Below, in pieces: positions 1 through 13,100 of a stretch of DNA of 64,000 bases (within the stretch, counting starts at the first letter, position 1; the number at the start of each line of letters is the position of its first letter). Below the pieces are notes generated by a model. The model ran no database searches and was not told where the DNA came from. It saw nothing but the letters and a program-made list of their open reading frames with translations. The position numbers and the translations under genes were made by a program. Source of the stretch: Okapia johnstoni (lineage: Eukaryota; Chordata; Mammalia; Artiodactyla; Giraffidae); NCBI GenBank assembly GCA_024291935.2, contig CM044316.1, positions 2,658,501 through 2,722,500 on the forward strand, read 5' to 3'.

Positions 1-1819
1 GTAGCAAGTGTGTAGAAGAACATGTGTGCTGTGTTTGGGCTCCCCCAGGCGCTCCTCACTCCACAGAACAGACTGGGAGCAGCCACTGAGCTGACTGGAC
101 CCAAGCTCAGAGCCCAGGCCCAGATACCCAGACCTGCAGGAAGGGATAGGTGATCACGGCTGTCGGCGGGTGAGCTCACAGAGGAGGGGATCTCCTGTAC
201 TATAAGACCCACAGGGCACCAGAGGTGCCCAGATATGGTCTCTCCAACTCAGTACATTGATCCTTCAACTGTTTTATTTCCAAACAAGGCTTTAGGAAAA
301 AATAGTCACCTTCTCAAATGCTTAGGAATCTGGACTTAGCACCTAAGGTGAAGTCAAGCTGTGGAGGGCTGAGCAGCCTTCAACTGGGCAGATTCTGTGT
401 GAGTGTTGACAGAAAACCAAATGAACCACAGAGAGCTTGTTCTAAGCTGATGCGAGACGCTCACACCTGATCACTGGGAGGGTGCTGGTGGAAGCTACTG
501 TCAAGGTTGGGAAGGAGCCTTGCCCTGCATACCTAACCCCCCAGAAGTAACTATGAGCTCCCCAGTGTTTGAACTTTGGATGGACACTGCTTGGCTGAGA
601 GGCCAGTCCCATGGAGGACACAGATATGGGCCTGCCACAGGCACTCCCCACTCCACTCCACCTAGGGGGTGTGCCCCAGATCCCCACCACCCCATGTCAC
701 CTCTGATGACAGGTGCATGTGGAGTTGCCAGGTCTCCATCGCAAGTTCCTTTCTGCCTTAAGTCATCAGTGAGCATTTGGGGATACATGTTCCACTCCTC
801 ATCCAACTTCCACCCTCTAGTTTCAGCATTCGGATATTTCCTGGCTGAATTACTGCCATGAGAACTGTCAAATGGTGGTTTTCTATGGAGTCATTCCTTC
901 CACCTTTAGTTAGCATTCTACTCAAGGAACCACCGTTCTCTTCTCCCTATATTGATATGGTGTGAACTTAAGAATTCCTAGTTTCCTCAGTGGGTCAGAA
1001 CCAGCACTCCACTGTGACCTAGATGCTCCAATGGTCTTAGGGGCATCCAGTGGAGCCCCTTCTAGCAGGCTTCAGTGCACTTTCAACATTTTAAAATTCT
1101 TTTTGGTTTTGAATAATATTACCTATTTATAAAATTAAAATTTAAAAAGATCTTTACTATGGTATTTCCTTTTCGGCAGACAACCACTTTTCCTAAATAT
1201 AGAGGATGATAAATTATGGAAAACAGAATGAATTGAACACATATTTATCTCCGCATATTCCTGAAGTCACTACCAATAAAGAAGTAAAAGTGATGACTGA
1301 CTCAAAAGGATGGAGAGAAGGGTGGTAGAATTCTGCTGGAGTCTGGCTCTGACCCAATACTCATCCTCAGCCCTGCAGGAGAGCCAGGGGGCCTTTCTGG
1401 AGCAACTGAACCAGCGGTCCTGACTCCGCTTCTCCAGTCAGAGAAGGGCACAAGGTGTACTGTTATGGAAAGAGAGGAATATGGTAAGATCAACAGGGAG
1501 GCACACTGCCCCAGAGACCTGCACATGAGACATGGAGGCCTCAAGGCCAGGACTTAATTCTCACACCTGGAGGCCCCCAAACATCCATGCCCCTATCTCC
1601 CTGTAAGAAGCCCCCGAAGGAACTGACTGAAACAAAGAATTTCGAGAGAAGTAAGACAGAGGAGAATTTAAAAAGAAAAGTAAACAAACAGAACCCCCAA
1701 CCCACACACAGCCCTGGCATCAATGAGGTGGGGATCTGGTGCCCGTAAAACAAGCACAGGGCATTAGGACAGACATGGCAGAGCTCACAACCAAAGTGGA
1801 AAAAACTCCACACACACAT

Positions 1820-2680
1820 ACAAGAACCTCAAAAACAGGGAAACTAGGAGCAATGTAAAAGACCAACAGCTACCTTGGGTATGGTGATGACTTTTTAGAC
1901 CCAACACCAAAGACATGACCCCATGAAAGTAAGAACAGCCATTCTGAAAACAGTCTGGAGGCTTCTCACAAAGCACTCTGAACATGTAGCTCAGCAATTA
2001 TGCTCCCAAAGGGGCTGCAAACGAGCAAGCACACAGACATCCAAACACTGACGTCCAGGAGTCTTATTCACAATCGCCACAGGCTGGAAGCAACCATGAT
2101 GGCTTTCAGTAGGTGAATGGATACACAAACTTGTTTGGTAAATCCAAACAAGAGAATGTTATTCAAGACTAAAAGAAAAGTACTATTAAGACATGAAAAG
2201 ACACAGATAAATGTATATTATTATTACAGTATAAATGTGCATTAAGTGAAAGAAGCCAATCTAAGAATACTATACAGTGTATGATTCCAACTACGTGACA
2301 TTCTGGAAAAGACAACTGTGGAGAGAGTAAAAGGATCCTTTCAGTGGTTTTGAGGGGTTAGGAGGAAGGGAGGATGAACAGGTAGAGCATAGGGCATTTT
2401 CAGGACAGTGAAACTATTTTGTGTGATACTACAATGGTTGACACATGTCATTATACATTTGTCCAAACCTAGAGAAGGCACAATACCAAGAGTGAACCCT
2501 AAGATAAACTTTGGGCTCTGAATGATGATGTGTCAATGTAGGTTCATCAACTGTAACCAATGCACCACTCTAGTGGGGGACATAGTGAGGAAGGCTGTGT
2601 GTGTACTGGAAATCTCTGTGCCTTTCCCTCAATTATGTGGTGAACCTAAAACAGTTCCCTGCAAAGAAAGACAAACACTG
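1820..2680 (+). mobile_element. Old L1 (L1M-type) 3' fragment
   Basis: Sense L1 3' sequence: CTTATTCACAATCGCCACAG, AGTAGGTGAATGGATACACA, CAAGAGTGAACCCTAAGATA, GTGTCAATGTAGGTTCATCA, CACTCTAGTGGGGGACATAG. It lies in ARF1 intron 1. Confidence 0.75.
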
Positions 2681-3678
2681 ATTTCAATCTGTGTTTAGTT
2701 CTGTGTCAACCAAAGTATGGATTCAGTGAAAGGGCAGGACAGAGGTCAGAAGTGCAAAGTCTCACACACGCTTTGTCTCCAGGTTGCCACAGGCAAGGGC
2801 AACACTCCCCACCCCCCGCCCCCACCCAAGGTGACAGAGGGAGACACGAGGAAGGCCTGAACAGCAGCCGGCCCAGGAGGGAGGAGAGCTCCAGGAAAAG
2901 AGGAATACGTTACCTGCGTGGTTTAAACACGGGGCTTGGCAATTCTAAGGGAATTGGGAAAAAATAATGACAAACACCCAGGAAAAAACCCAAAGATGAA
3001 AATGAAAAGAAGTCATTTTAAGATTTCCTGAGGGAAAACATGGTAAGCCAGTCACCACTTGACTCAGCAGTGAATATTTATTTAGTCATGATACTTTGAC
3101 TGGCACTCCTGGGTACTGGGAAGCCAAGAACAGAACTTGTGGTCTCAAGAGCCAACCCTCACTGTCCAAAGCTGACATACTGAGAGACAGTATTAGCACC
3201 CTACTCAGAATAGTAAGGCATGAAAGGGGCTATCCCTGGGAAGAGGGCTGGAAGACTGCTGTTTACATTTGTTTTAGCATTAAGTTCATACAAACTGACA
3301 CAAAATCCTGGGCACTAAGGAGTGAAACTGTTTTCTGTACTTTCCCAACCCCTGTAGGGACTGATGGAACACTCCAGGTAAACTGGGCCCAGCAGCAAGC
3401 CCACACCCACATGTCAGCCTGAAAACGCAGTCAGTCACAGCCACAGCAGTCCAAGGGCCTCCTCTGCCTCCGGCATGCCCTCCCTCTCACCCAGCCCAGC
3501 ATGTCTGCCCACTCATGGTTCCTGGCCCGCCTTGGCCCTGCAGTCGGCTGAGTCCTAATTATCAATCTGGTCCCTTCCCTCCACACAGTTTTTCAACTTA
3601 TCCAACTCCTGGAGCCCCAAAGGGAAAGTGGGCCATATATTTGGTGGCTGAACCTAGATGGGGATGAACAGGAACTCT

Positions 3679-3882
3679 GGGCTTCCCTGGTGGCTCAATG
3701 GTAAAGAGTATGCCTGCGAGATGTGGGTTTGATCCCTGGGTCAGGAAGATGCCCTGGAGGAGGGCATGGCAACCCACTCCAATATTCTTGCCTGGAGAAT
3801 CCCATGGATGGAGGAGTCTAGCAGGCTACATTCCATATAGTGGCAAAGAGTCAGACATGACTGAAGCAACTGAGCACACAGC
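3679..3882 (+). mobile_element. Bov-tA SINE with 11-bp target duplication
   Basis: Starts GGGCTTCCCTGGTGGCTCA and continues through the CTGGAGAATCCCATGGATGG body to AGTCAGACATGACTGAAGC. ACAGGAACTCT is duplicated at 3668-3678 and 3883-3893. Confidence 0.95.
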
Positions 3883-5539
3883 ACAGGAACTCTAGGAGAC
3901 GTTATACACAGCACCTGGTTTCTCCCACTATACAAGCCATCTGTCTATATCTGCCCTGCACCTGGTCCAGGGACCCTGTCAGTATGTGTTGCAGTGGAAA
4001 GCTTCAACAGGCCTCGCCATACAGGTTCTAACTTTTAGGACATCCAGCCTAAGCCTATTTCACCCTTTCCTCCACCAGGATCCTTTGCACTCAGGTCAAA
4101 ACCTGTTTTTCAGGTTCATGGTAATGATTGTATTTGTAAACAGTGAAGACATTGACTTTCTCAAAAGAGCACTTCCCTGCACCTGCCTGAGTTTGCACCT
4201 TTGTGCTGGCTCATAAAAAGAGTAACAAAAGATCATCTCTTTCCTGACACAGAAAGCTCTGAGCAGATGCAGCCCCTTAAGAGCATTTTTTTCCTTTTTC
4301 TGGTTAGGACCAGAAACAAGACTGTGTGGCGGTTCAACATTATAGCAAAGAACAGGACACGACTGGTTGGCTACATTCCTGTATGCAAAGATCTACTAGG
4401 CTACAGGCCAAGGCCCAAGAAGATGCCACCCCAGGAAAGCCAGCAGGAGGGAAAAAATGTAGCTGTGAGTTTACACCTGTTCCACACCAGTAAATGAATC
4501 CAGAGTAACTGGTTTACAGCTGTTACAGAGAAATATATATCTCCATGACCTCCACCTGTGCCACTGCAGCTCATAACAAGTCTCAGAGGACTCAGGATGA
4601 GGAAGGGAAGCCCTCCCCTACAGAGTTGTGCAGCTTACTTCTGCAGAAGGAAAATCTGTCCCATTTTCTGAAATGGCTAGGAGCTGGTTTATTTAACAGA
4701 ATCTCTGTAACAATGGATATCAAGATGACCCAAACCACTGAGAATCATTATGAAGAATAAATCACTAACCTAGAGCATGGCATGGGGAAGTGTGGCCCGG
4801 GAAGGCAAAAAAAAAAAAAAAAAACCCCACATGTGTTTTCCATTCTGTGCTTCAGACCAGGACAGAAGCACTGCTGCTCTGGTCCCTCTGTAAGTAAGAG
4901 ATCACATGGGTCTCCCCTACACAAATGAACAAGCTAGGTGACATCAGAGCTTTCTTTCATTCTACTTTTTTTTTGAAGTTTATTAGGTGTAAGTTACATA
5001 TAGTAAAATGTACAGCTCAACAGTTCATAATGTCAGTTTTAATGTCTAATTTGAGAAAAATTAACGAAGTGAAGATCTTCCTGAGGAATTGATATACATT
5101 ATAAAACATTTTAACTGTTTCATTTATTCTTTTAGCAGAATGAGTGTGCTTAGATTAGCAACCACTGGAAAGCCTAATTCATCTCTGACAAGTAGGATTT
5201 AACTGGTTATTTAAAGTCCCCTACTTTCATAAGCGATATGATCACATATTACTATCTGCTACAAACTGATTTTTGTACATCAACTTGGGGTTCCAGCACA
5301 TGAACTAAATAAAGCCTTGAGGCACTACTCTACTAGTCCAGCATTCTACTTCTGTAGCTCTAACATTTTTCTGCAACTGGTACAACACCACATATTGTCA
5401 CTATTTTATAAAAATTAGTGTAAGAGAACTGAACATGCCAATACTAGTGATAGGTAGCTATGCCTTACAGGCCTAACACAACTGTGACAAAGCTAAGGAT
5501 CAACAACATATTCAGAAGGAAGAATATTCAGACCGAGAC

Positions 5540-5840
5540 ACTCAAAGGATATAATTAAGTTGCCTGAACTGTATTATTCTCAGGTGTACAAAATAATGAT
5601 CTGTGTATTTGTTGTGAAATGATCAACACACAAAGTTAACTTCTGTCACCTCATACAGTCACTCTTTTCTTGTGATGAGAACTTTTAAGATTTCCTCTCT
5701 TAGCAACTTTCAAATATACAATACAGTATGGTGAATTACAGTCACTATACTGTACCTTACATTCCAGGGTTTATCTATCGTATAACCAGAAGTTTGTATC
5801 TTTTGACCACCTTCACCCATTTCACCTACCTTGACTCTGA
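5540..5840. mobile_element. Old interspersed repeat, probably L1-related
   Basis: The stretch CTTGTGATGAGAACTTTTAA, CTTAGCAACTTTCAAATATA and CTTTTGACCACCTTCACCCA matches a widespread mammalian repeat that I believe is L1-associated. The family call is from memory and uncertain. Confidence 0.45.
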
Positions 5841-7095
5841 ACTTTCAATACAAAGCAAAAGAATAAATGAAAGAACATACAAAAACATTCTAGAACAGTA
5901 TACTTCTTGTCTGCATCTAAAGGCGAGCTCCCGTGAGAGACTGAGTTTTGTTTTTCACAACAGAAATTTCAGGATGTTTTGCAGGAATCAATCAATTAGA
6001 CACTAGACCTGGTGTCTATGTGGCAGTCACCCCCAATTCCTGCCCCTAAAGAAGAATGAGTGCCAGAAACCCAAAGGCTAGTACAATGACACTGGAGGGC
6101 TGGTCTCCAGTTGCCCTGCAAGTTGCCTCCCAAAGCTGAAGGAGGGGATTTCCGCTCAGGTCTGAGTCTTAGGAGGAGCAACCAGTGAAATTCAATTTAC
6201 GTGCCTCTTTGCCAGGTTAAGATTCAAGGTGAAATTCTTAAAATGACAACAAGAAGTAAGTTTCATTCATGAATATAGCTCTTGGTATACACTAACTTGA
6301 ACACTCAACAGTCACTGTCCAGTGTCTAATGGAACAAGCACACTAAACCACAAGGCAAACGTCGAAACAGCGTAACTGCAATTAACCCTACTTTTCAATA
6401 CCTGCAAAAGTCAAAGCATTAACTGATGAACATATTTAGGTTTTGCAGTTCCTTCTCATTCAGTCTTTAAGTTTTATTTTACTACTTAAAAAAAAAAAAA
6501 CCATCCTCAAAGCCCATTACTAAAGACACTTACATCAATCTGAAATCTACAGATGAGATCAAATAACCAGATGATCTAGCCCAAATGAAAACAATATCCA
6601 CATAGGACCTGTGAACACAAACGTAACATGGCCTTCAACTGGAGTGAAACGAGGAGTGGGTGATACCTACAAGTAGACGCTTCACTTAGATGCTCCATCA
6701 GGAGCATCTCTCACAGCTCTGTGCATTTGTCCTGGTGGCAGACGCTGGCTGCTCCTTTGTATTTCTTCTCCTAGATTTGTCCATGGGCTCCAGGCCGTCC
6801 AGAGTAAACCTACATTCCTAGTGCCCTGCAGCTATGCAGGACCATCTGAGTATGCTGTCTGTGGAATGGAATGGCTTCCAGGTCCTGCAGACCTGGTGGT
6901 GGGCACCTGGGCCCTCCACTATGGTGCAGCCAGCATCATGGACCCTAATGAGTACTTCTATTCTAGGAGTCAGAGCACATACACCCTGACTCCAAACACA
7001 CTTAAGTCTGAAGAAGTTGTTACTGGGAGGGAAAAAAAAATCCAAAGACCCGAAACACAAATTTGCATCAACCTCAACACATTAAAATGTGCGAA

Positions 7096-7284
7096 AGGGA
7101 CTTCCTTTGGGGGTTCGGTCGTTAAGAATCGGTCTCCCAATGCAGGAGACATGAGTTCGAACTCTAGTTAGGGAGTTAAGGTATCACATGCTGCAGGGCA
7201 ACTAAGCCTGTGCACAACGAAAGAGCCCACGAGCTGCAATGAAGACCCCACATAGCCAAATAAATATTTTAAAAAAGATATATG
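7096..7284 (+). mobile_element. CHR-type SINE
   Basis: tRNA-like head (GTTAAGAATCGGTCTCCCAA, GAGACATGAGTTCGAACTCT), body GGGCAACTAAGCCTGTGCAC, and tail CATAGCCAAATAAATATTTT. Confidence 0.8.
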
Positions 7285-7346
7285 GAGGAAACAAAGCAAC
7301 TTATGACTAAAATGCAAAGCAGGGTATGAGAAACTACAGGCATCAT

Positions 7347-7495
7347 GGACCTGTGCTGTGCTAAGTCACTTCAGTTGTGCCCGACTCTTTCCGACCCCAT
7401 GGACTGTAGCCTGCCAGGCTCCTCCATCTACGGATTCTCCAGGCAAGGATACTGGAGTGGGCTGCCGTGCCCTCCTCCAGGGGATCTTCCCCTAA
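7347..7495 (-). mobile_element. Bov-tA SINE (antisense, partial)
   Basis: Reverse complement of the Bov-tA body: CCCGACTCTTTCCGACCCCA, TACTGGAGTGGGCTGCCGTG, CTCCAGGGGATCTTCCCC. The tRNA-derived head is missing. Confidence 0.88.
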
Positions 7496-7900
7496 ACCAC
7501 CTAGACACCCTGGAAAGTGCCCTACCACTAACTCCTTACTAATTCTGTGCATCAGCAATCCTTTGTTCAGACCTTAGCTGTGCTCCCAGTCCCCTCTTCA
7601 TACTGATTCTCCATGTCATGCCCACCGAGCCCCTCACTCAACCTCTGAAGGCAAGTTCAGATGCTACCTTTCACAAAAGAGTCCTTTCCTGTTTGTTTCC
7701 AGTGCGCCCTCACACACGGCGGAGTGAACAGGCCCCACACACACGTTAAGGAGCAGCGTATGACGAGCACACCTTTGGGCACACAGAAGCTCAATGCTCA
7801 TGGAAACCAACTGGCAGATGGTGAAGCCCAAGTGCAACAGTGACCTGCTTACCCTCCCAACCTCACCTCAATGGTAAACTGGTTCTTAGAGGTCTTTGGG

Positions 7901-8029
7901 GCCCAAAGCTTTAGTATGTGCACACAAGGGCGCGCGCACACACACACACACACCCTCCAGCTGCCCAAAGCTTTAGTATGTGCACACAAGGGCGCGCGCA
8001 CACACAAACACACACACACTCTCCAGCTG
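7901..8029. repeat. 62-bp tandem duplication carrying CG/CA microsatellites
   Basis: Two adjacent copies start GCCCAAAGCTTTAGTATGTG at 7901 and 7963. Each contains GGGCGCGCGC, a CA tract, and CTCCAGCTG. The CA tracts differ in length and the second has an AAAC interruption. Confidence 0.93.
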
Positions 8030-8487
8030 TTGAAGTCTCAGTCCCCTGATCCTGACAGAAAAAGCAGGCACATGTGTCAAACAGCACAATCCTGTGTTTT
8101 AGTTCTAGAAGTGAGAATGAGAAAGAGATGGCAATTCAGGATTCTGTTGAGAAATAAATCACGTTAATTTGCTTTCGTCACTCTAATTATGTAATCACCA
8201 CAAATGTGCTGAAGTCTCTGTGCTCTGTGTTCTGCTGTCTTCTCAAAAAGGCCCCCTGCACCTACGGTGCAGACACAGGACCCTCTCCAGGCATGAGGGC
8301 AGGGCTCTGGGGAAGCCAGTGCTGCGAGACCCTTTCCACACCCTTGAAGAAAAAGGGAAGTGCAACCAACTATTAGCTTGTCAAAATGCCCAGTTCTTCT
8401 TCCCCAAAGTTCTCAGAGCGGCAGATGTCCCCCACCCCCAGGCTTTTTCAGAACAAGAAAACTTTGTGAATGACTAAAATGATTAAC

Positions 8488-8533
8488 GCAGTCGCAAAGA
8501 GTTAAACACAACTGAGCGACTGAACTGAAACTG
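8488..8533 (+). mobile_element. Bov-tA/Bov-A2 terminal fragment
   Basis: Only the 3' end is present: GTCGCAAAGAGTTAAACACA followed by ACTGAGCGACTGAACTGAAA. Confidence 0.7.
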
Positions 8534-9912
8534 ATGAACTCAATCTCCAAAACTTGATTTTTGCCTGCAGACAACTTTCATTCTGAAAACAAAATGTAAA
8601 AAAGATTGCGGCCCTACCTCTTTTTCTGAGCGGTGGGCTTCCCAGAGGACAGAAAACAGGGACGTGCAGCAACGGTTGAGAGTCTGTCAGATCCTCTACC
8701 TTTGAAGCCTCCGCTGGACCTGCCTTCCTGAGACCCTGGTGACAAGCACCCAGAGATGCTGCACCAGCTCGGAGTATTCAGGACACCCTCACTGGTCTTG
8801 CCTGGGAGGCCGATGTGATTCGGTGAACTTCTCATTGGCCTCAACAGCCACAGCAACCCTCTCAGTTGGCCTCTTCCTACCCTGCTCACATTTAAACTGG
8901 GGGCAGCCCTGGACTCAGGGAAATTTCATTCATATACCTGCTCCTGCCATCCTCCGCTGAAAACCTCCCAGCAGTCCTCGGGGCCCCTCTCAGGTGACCA
9001 GAGGTCCCACCAGTGCAAGACTCAGTGTCTTGTACTTTCCCTCACTAGCACTGCCCCTGTCCAGCCATTCACTCCCAGAGGAATGCAACCCCCTATATGG
9101 GACCCCAGTTGAACCTTTCTTTCATCTCCAGACTTATCTCCTACTTCCCCCTCAATGCATGGATCTCCCATCAAAATCGAATCCGCAAATATAAAAGGAC
9201 CCTCTCTTTCTCACTTTAATCCTGTGCAACTTCCTCCTGGTTCCTCAGAACCAAACGTCAGAGATAACCACAATCCCACTCTGTCCCTCTCATCTCCAAA
9301 TCTGTTTACTGGCAAGTCCCATCATCTCTTTTTTCGAAAGGTGCTTCCCCGTCACTGTATGCCTGTGCCTGGTCCTGGCCACCTCATCTCCCATGCTCTG
9401 GCATTCCCAAAGCCTGTAGCTTTCACTCCACAAGGTGTTCTTGATGCCAGCAAGAGGGGACTATTAGGAAAGACCAGACCAAATTCAGGTTCCTTAAAAA
9501 GATCAGAGACAGCATTCCCATGCATTTCACAGCATCACCTGTACCATTCAGAAAGGAAGCTAGGAGACAATATAACCAACATACTCACTGGACTGCAAAA
9601 AACCCACGCTGCCCCAACTAAAATGTAACTGGGAAATGAAAGACAGTGTCATATGATAAAATGTGACCTTCAATACTGGTCATGACCACAAGTTCACGGG
9701 AGGCAGTCAGAGAACCACCTAATGAAGACGGCCACAAATGCAGCAGCATCTCAGACATTCAAGGCCTGGTGTGTCCACCAAGTTTTTTTTTCTTCCCCCA
9801 CCTGGAAACTGAGAACAACTCTTGGTATGATTCTGCAAAGAACCAAATACAATCACCCTTAATTTACAAGGTAGTTTCATTCCTGGAGAATTGAGAACAT
9901 CTATTAAAACCA

Positions 9913-10127
9913 AGGGCTTCTTCCCTGGTGGCTCAGATGGGAAAGAATCTGCCTGCAACGCAGAGACCCAGGTTCAATCCCTGGGTTGGGAAGATTCCCC
10001 TGGAGGAGGGAATGGCAACCCACCCCAGTATTCTTGCCTGGGACATCCCACAGACAAAGGAGCCTGGTGGGCTATAGTTCATGGGGTCGCAAGGAGTCGG
10101 ACACCCCTGAGCGACTCAATATCTTCA
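9913..10127 (+). mobile_element. Bov-tA SINE with 10-bp target duplication
   Basis: Starts TTCTTCCCTGGTGGCTCAGA near 9919, includes the full tRNA-like region, and ends GAGTCGGACACCCCTGAGCG. ATTAAAACCA is duplicated at 9903-9912 and 10128-10137. Confidence 0.95.
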
Positions 10128-13100
10128 ATTAAAACCATACACACACAAGTTGACTCTGTACATAAACAGAATTAGGTTTAAGATATAAACAGCTTTTTCA
10201 CCTACATGAAAGTCATGCAGAATGCATTCTTGCTTCTAAATATCAGTATTGCCTCCCACCTTTGACAGAGCCCAAAATCATCCCAAATATTTCCAAAATA
10301 CCCTTTCTGTGGGGCTTCCCCTTCAAGGACCACTGGCACACACCAGCAGGCTTCCCTCCCCTCCTCTGCTCCTAGCAAGTCTCCAAAACCATTCAGTGCA
10401 CTCCCAGCTAAGGGCCTCTGTTGCGGTTTTCCCCTGCAAGGGAGAAGCTTCCTGTTTCTTCCAAAGACCCACAGGAGCTCCCCTCCTTTACACCTCTGCT
10501 CACATGGCACTCCTTCCCATTCTCCTGACAGGCCTGACTAGCTACACTCGGTGCCCACTCCTCCTTCTGGGTCCTTTGAGTTTGCTTTCCCATTCCACTC
10601 ACTGCCACAGCCCTCCATCTTCCACCCAGCCCTCACCCACCTTCCCTCACTCATCTCCCTATCTCTACTTGTCTTTCTCCACTGGCCACCTCCCTGGGCA
10701 CCCAAGAGATTCAGAGACAAGGAGAGGAGAAAAGAATCATAAAAGAATATTTAAGGGCTTTAAGGATTAAAAAATAGAAAGATTAATCACACACATTTTT
10801 CTAAAAAATTAGTTTGTCAGGAAAAAAAACCCCTATCAAGTCAACAATGAATTTCACACTGGTTTAAAAGTACACATGAGTGTGGTGGAATCGGAACATT
10901 TCTTTGACATTCCAGTGAGGAGGAAATATGAGATACAGTTAACTACTCAGGACAAAGGTGTGCATCTCAGGAATGTTCAATGCCACAAAAGGGGTGTGTA
11001 CACAATCTGCTTCCTAAACCTGCCCTCAGGTACCTGCAACTAGTGACTAAGAATACATTTTTACTGATCTCCTCAGGAATTTACAAGACCTCGTATCACT
11101 TTGTTAGAAGAGAAATGTTAAAAACTATAATTATTTTAAGCAAAGTTACATCACCAGAATTGACAAAAGATACAGTATTTTAAATATAAATAGATTCAAT
11201 GAGTTAGGAACTGCATGCTCATCTACAGATGATAGAAAACTCCACAGGAAAATGTGCTCTTAATAGCAATTTTTAAAGATAACCTTTATGCTGAAACCTG
11301 TGCTCAAAATGTTGGCACATCTAACTTTGCCTTTATTCCTACTTTGCACATATGAGTTTAGACAGAATCTTGAAATTGTTTTCTTGGCCATTTGTCCCTA
11401 TGACAAACTGACAGGATACTTAAAACTCCACGTTAAAAAATTTCCAGGGCCTCAGAGACCTAGTACCACTCAACTTTCTGTTTAGCGCCCACATATAGCA
11501 GCGCAAAAATAATTTAACATACAATACAAACTGAAAGATGCTGGCTATTTTACATATGACTTGCTCTTTGGAGACAAATTCTACTAGCCTGCTAGCATCC
11601 TTTAGAGGACAAAAACTTACTAAATTCTGATTAAACATTAATTAATGTTTCTAAAATATACTCTACATTTTTAACTTCTGAAAATGTGCATAGATCATAA
11701 CTGGGGCTTTTGTTAATTTATGCTGTATACTAACAGTCACCTCTGTCGCCTCAGGTATGTAAAAATGTTTGCTTCCTAAAGAGAATCACTCCCAAGTGCT
11801 ATGTGTGTAAAAATCTGCCTGCCTTGTATGTTTTCTGTCTCTTTTAGTCAGTGAGAAGTTCTATTCTTCCCTTCCTATTTGTCAATGACAGGCTGCCAAG
11901 CTCAGTCTCCAACATATGCAAAAATCATGAAACATGGGTTTGTTGGGAATATTGAGGTTAGTTCCTGCAACAGATAGCTTCACTATTTCTTCCCACTCAT
12001 ATAAGGAAGCTTATGTGAAAGAAGTGGGTGAGGGCCTAACAGACTCTCCTACGAATAAGGAGCTTTGATGTGTTTATGTTAAATTCTGCCACATTTTTTC
12101 TAGCGGATCAGGCCGTCCGATCCATCTAAGAATGCTGAACTACCTTCCAGAATAGTGTTACGGCTGTACAGCTATAGCAGGTGCTATATTTTAAGGAATT
12201 TTTAACAATCACAAAAGGATAAGGATGAAGTACTCCCCTTACCTTGGCTCACACTCTGAAATTAACCAACCCCCCTTTCTCACACTCACACATTCCCAAG
12301 CCTTCCTTTACTTGCCAGTAGGAAGCATTACACCCAACCCACTGTTGGGTCAAAAACGTTTCCGAAAGACCACTTCAGATGGTGCTAGGAGGACATTTCT
12401 AATACCAGCCACATCAGTGAGGAGCAGACAGATCACAAAAGAGGTTAAGTTCTTACCTAATTTTAAGATCCCAACTGAAAGGAGTTTTTCATGTTTCTTT
12501 TCCAACCTCTGACAGATGTGCATTTTACTTCCTTCATTCTCCTAATCCTACAGAGGTTGGAAGGTCAAAGGGGAGACTATCTCTGAAATGCTGTGCACAG
12601 AGACAGTCATAAGTGGTACGGGAAGCACAGGCTAGATGGGTTTGAACACCAGCTCACTAAGGGATCACAATCCTCAGGAGTGCTACAGAAATGCTCGGTG
12701 AGCCTGGCCTGTGATCAAGAGCAGATTTAAATTCATGTATCAAGGCAACATCCAATTTGAAGAACTTAAAGAAAACTGATTAAGCTCTCTCAAACCAACT
12801 TAATATACTATTTATGAACTTGCACAAGGGTTTTCCCCACTTTGTTAGGTTTATTCCTAAGGCCATTTGACCATGGAGATCAACTCCAGGGTCCATACTA
12901 AATTTTACTAAAGTCAACAGAAAAGTCAAGGTGTACCTTGTAGTTTCAAGCCTGTCGTGATCTTTGGAAAAGGTGGCTTAGCAGGTCTGAACGCCCCCTT
13001 CAGATTGCGCAAGAGGCAAAGCAAATAGCTAAACCACACAACTTAAAAAACCAGAACTGTGAGAAGCACAGAACCAGTTTTTGCTTTCTAACTTTCTTAC

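Noticed and set aside
3679..3882. tRNA genes
   Set aside because: tRNA-like A and B boxes occur only inside Bov-tA and CHR SINEs, which are tRNA-derived repeats. No intact cloverleaf outside SINEs was seen.
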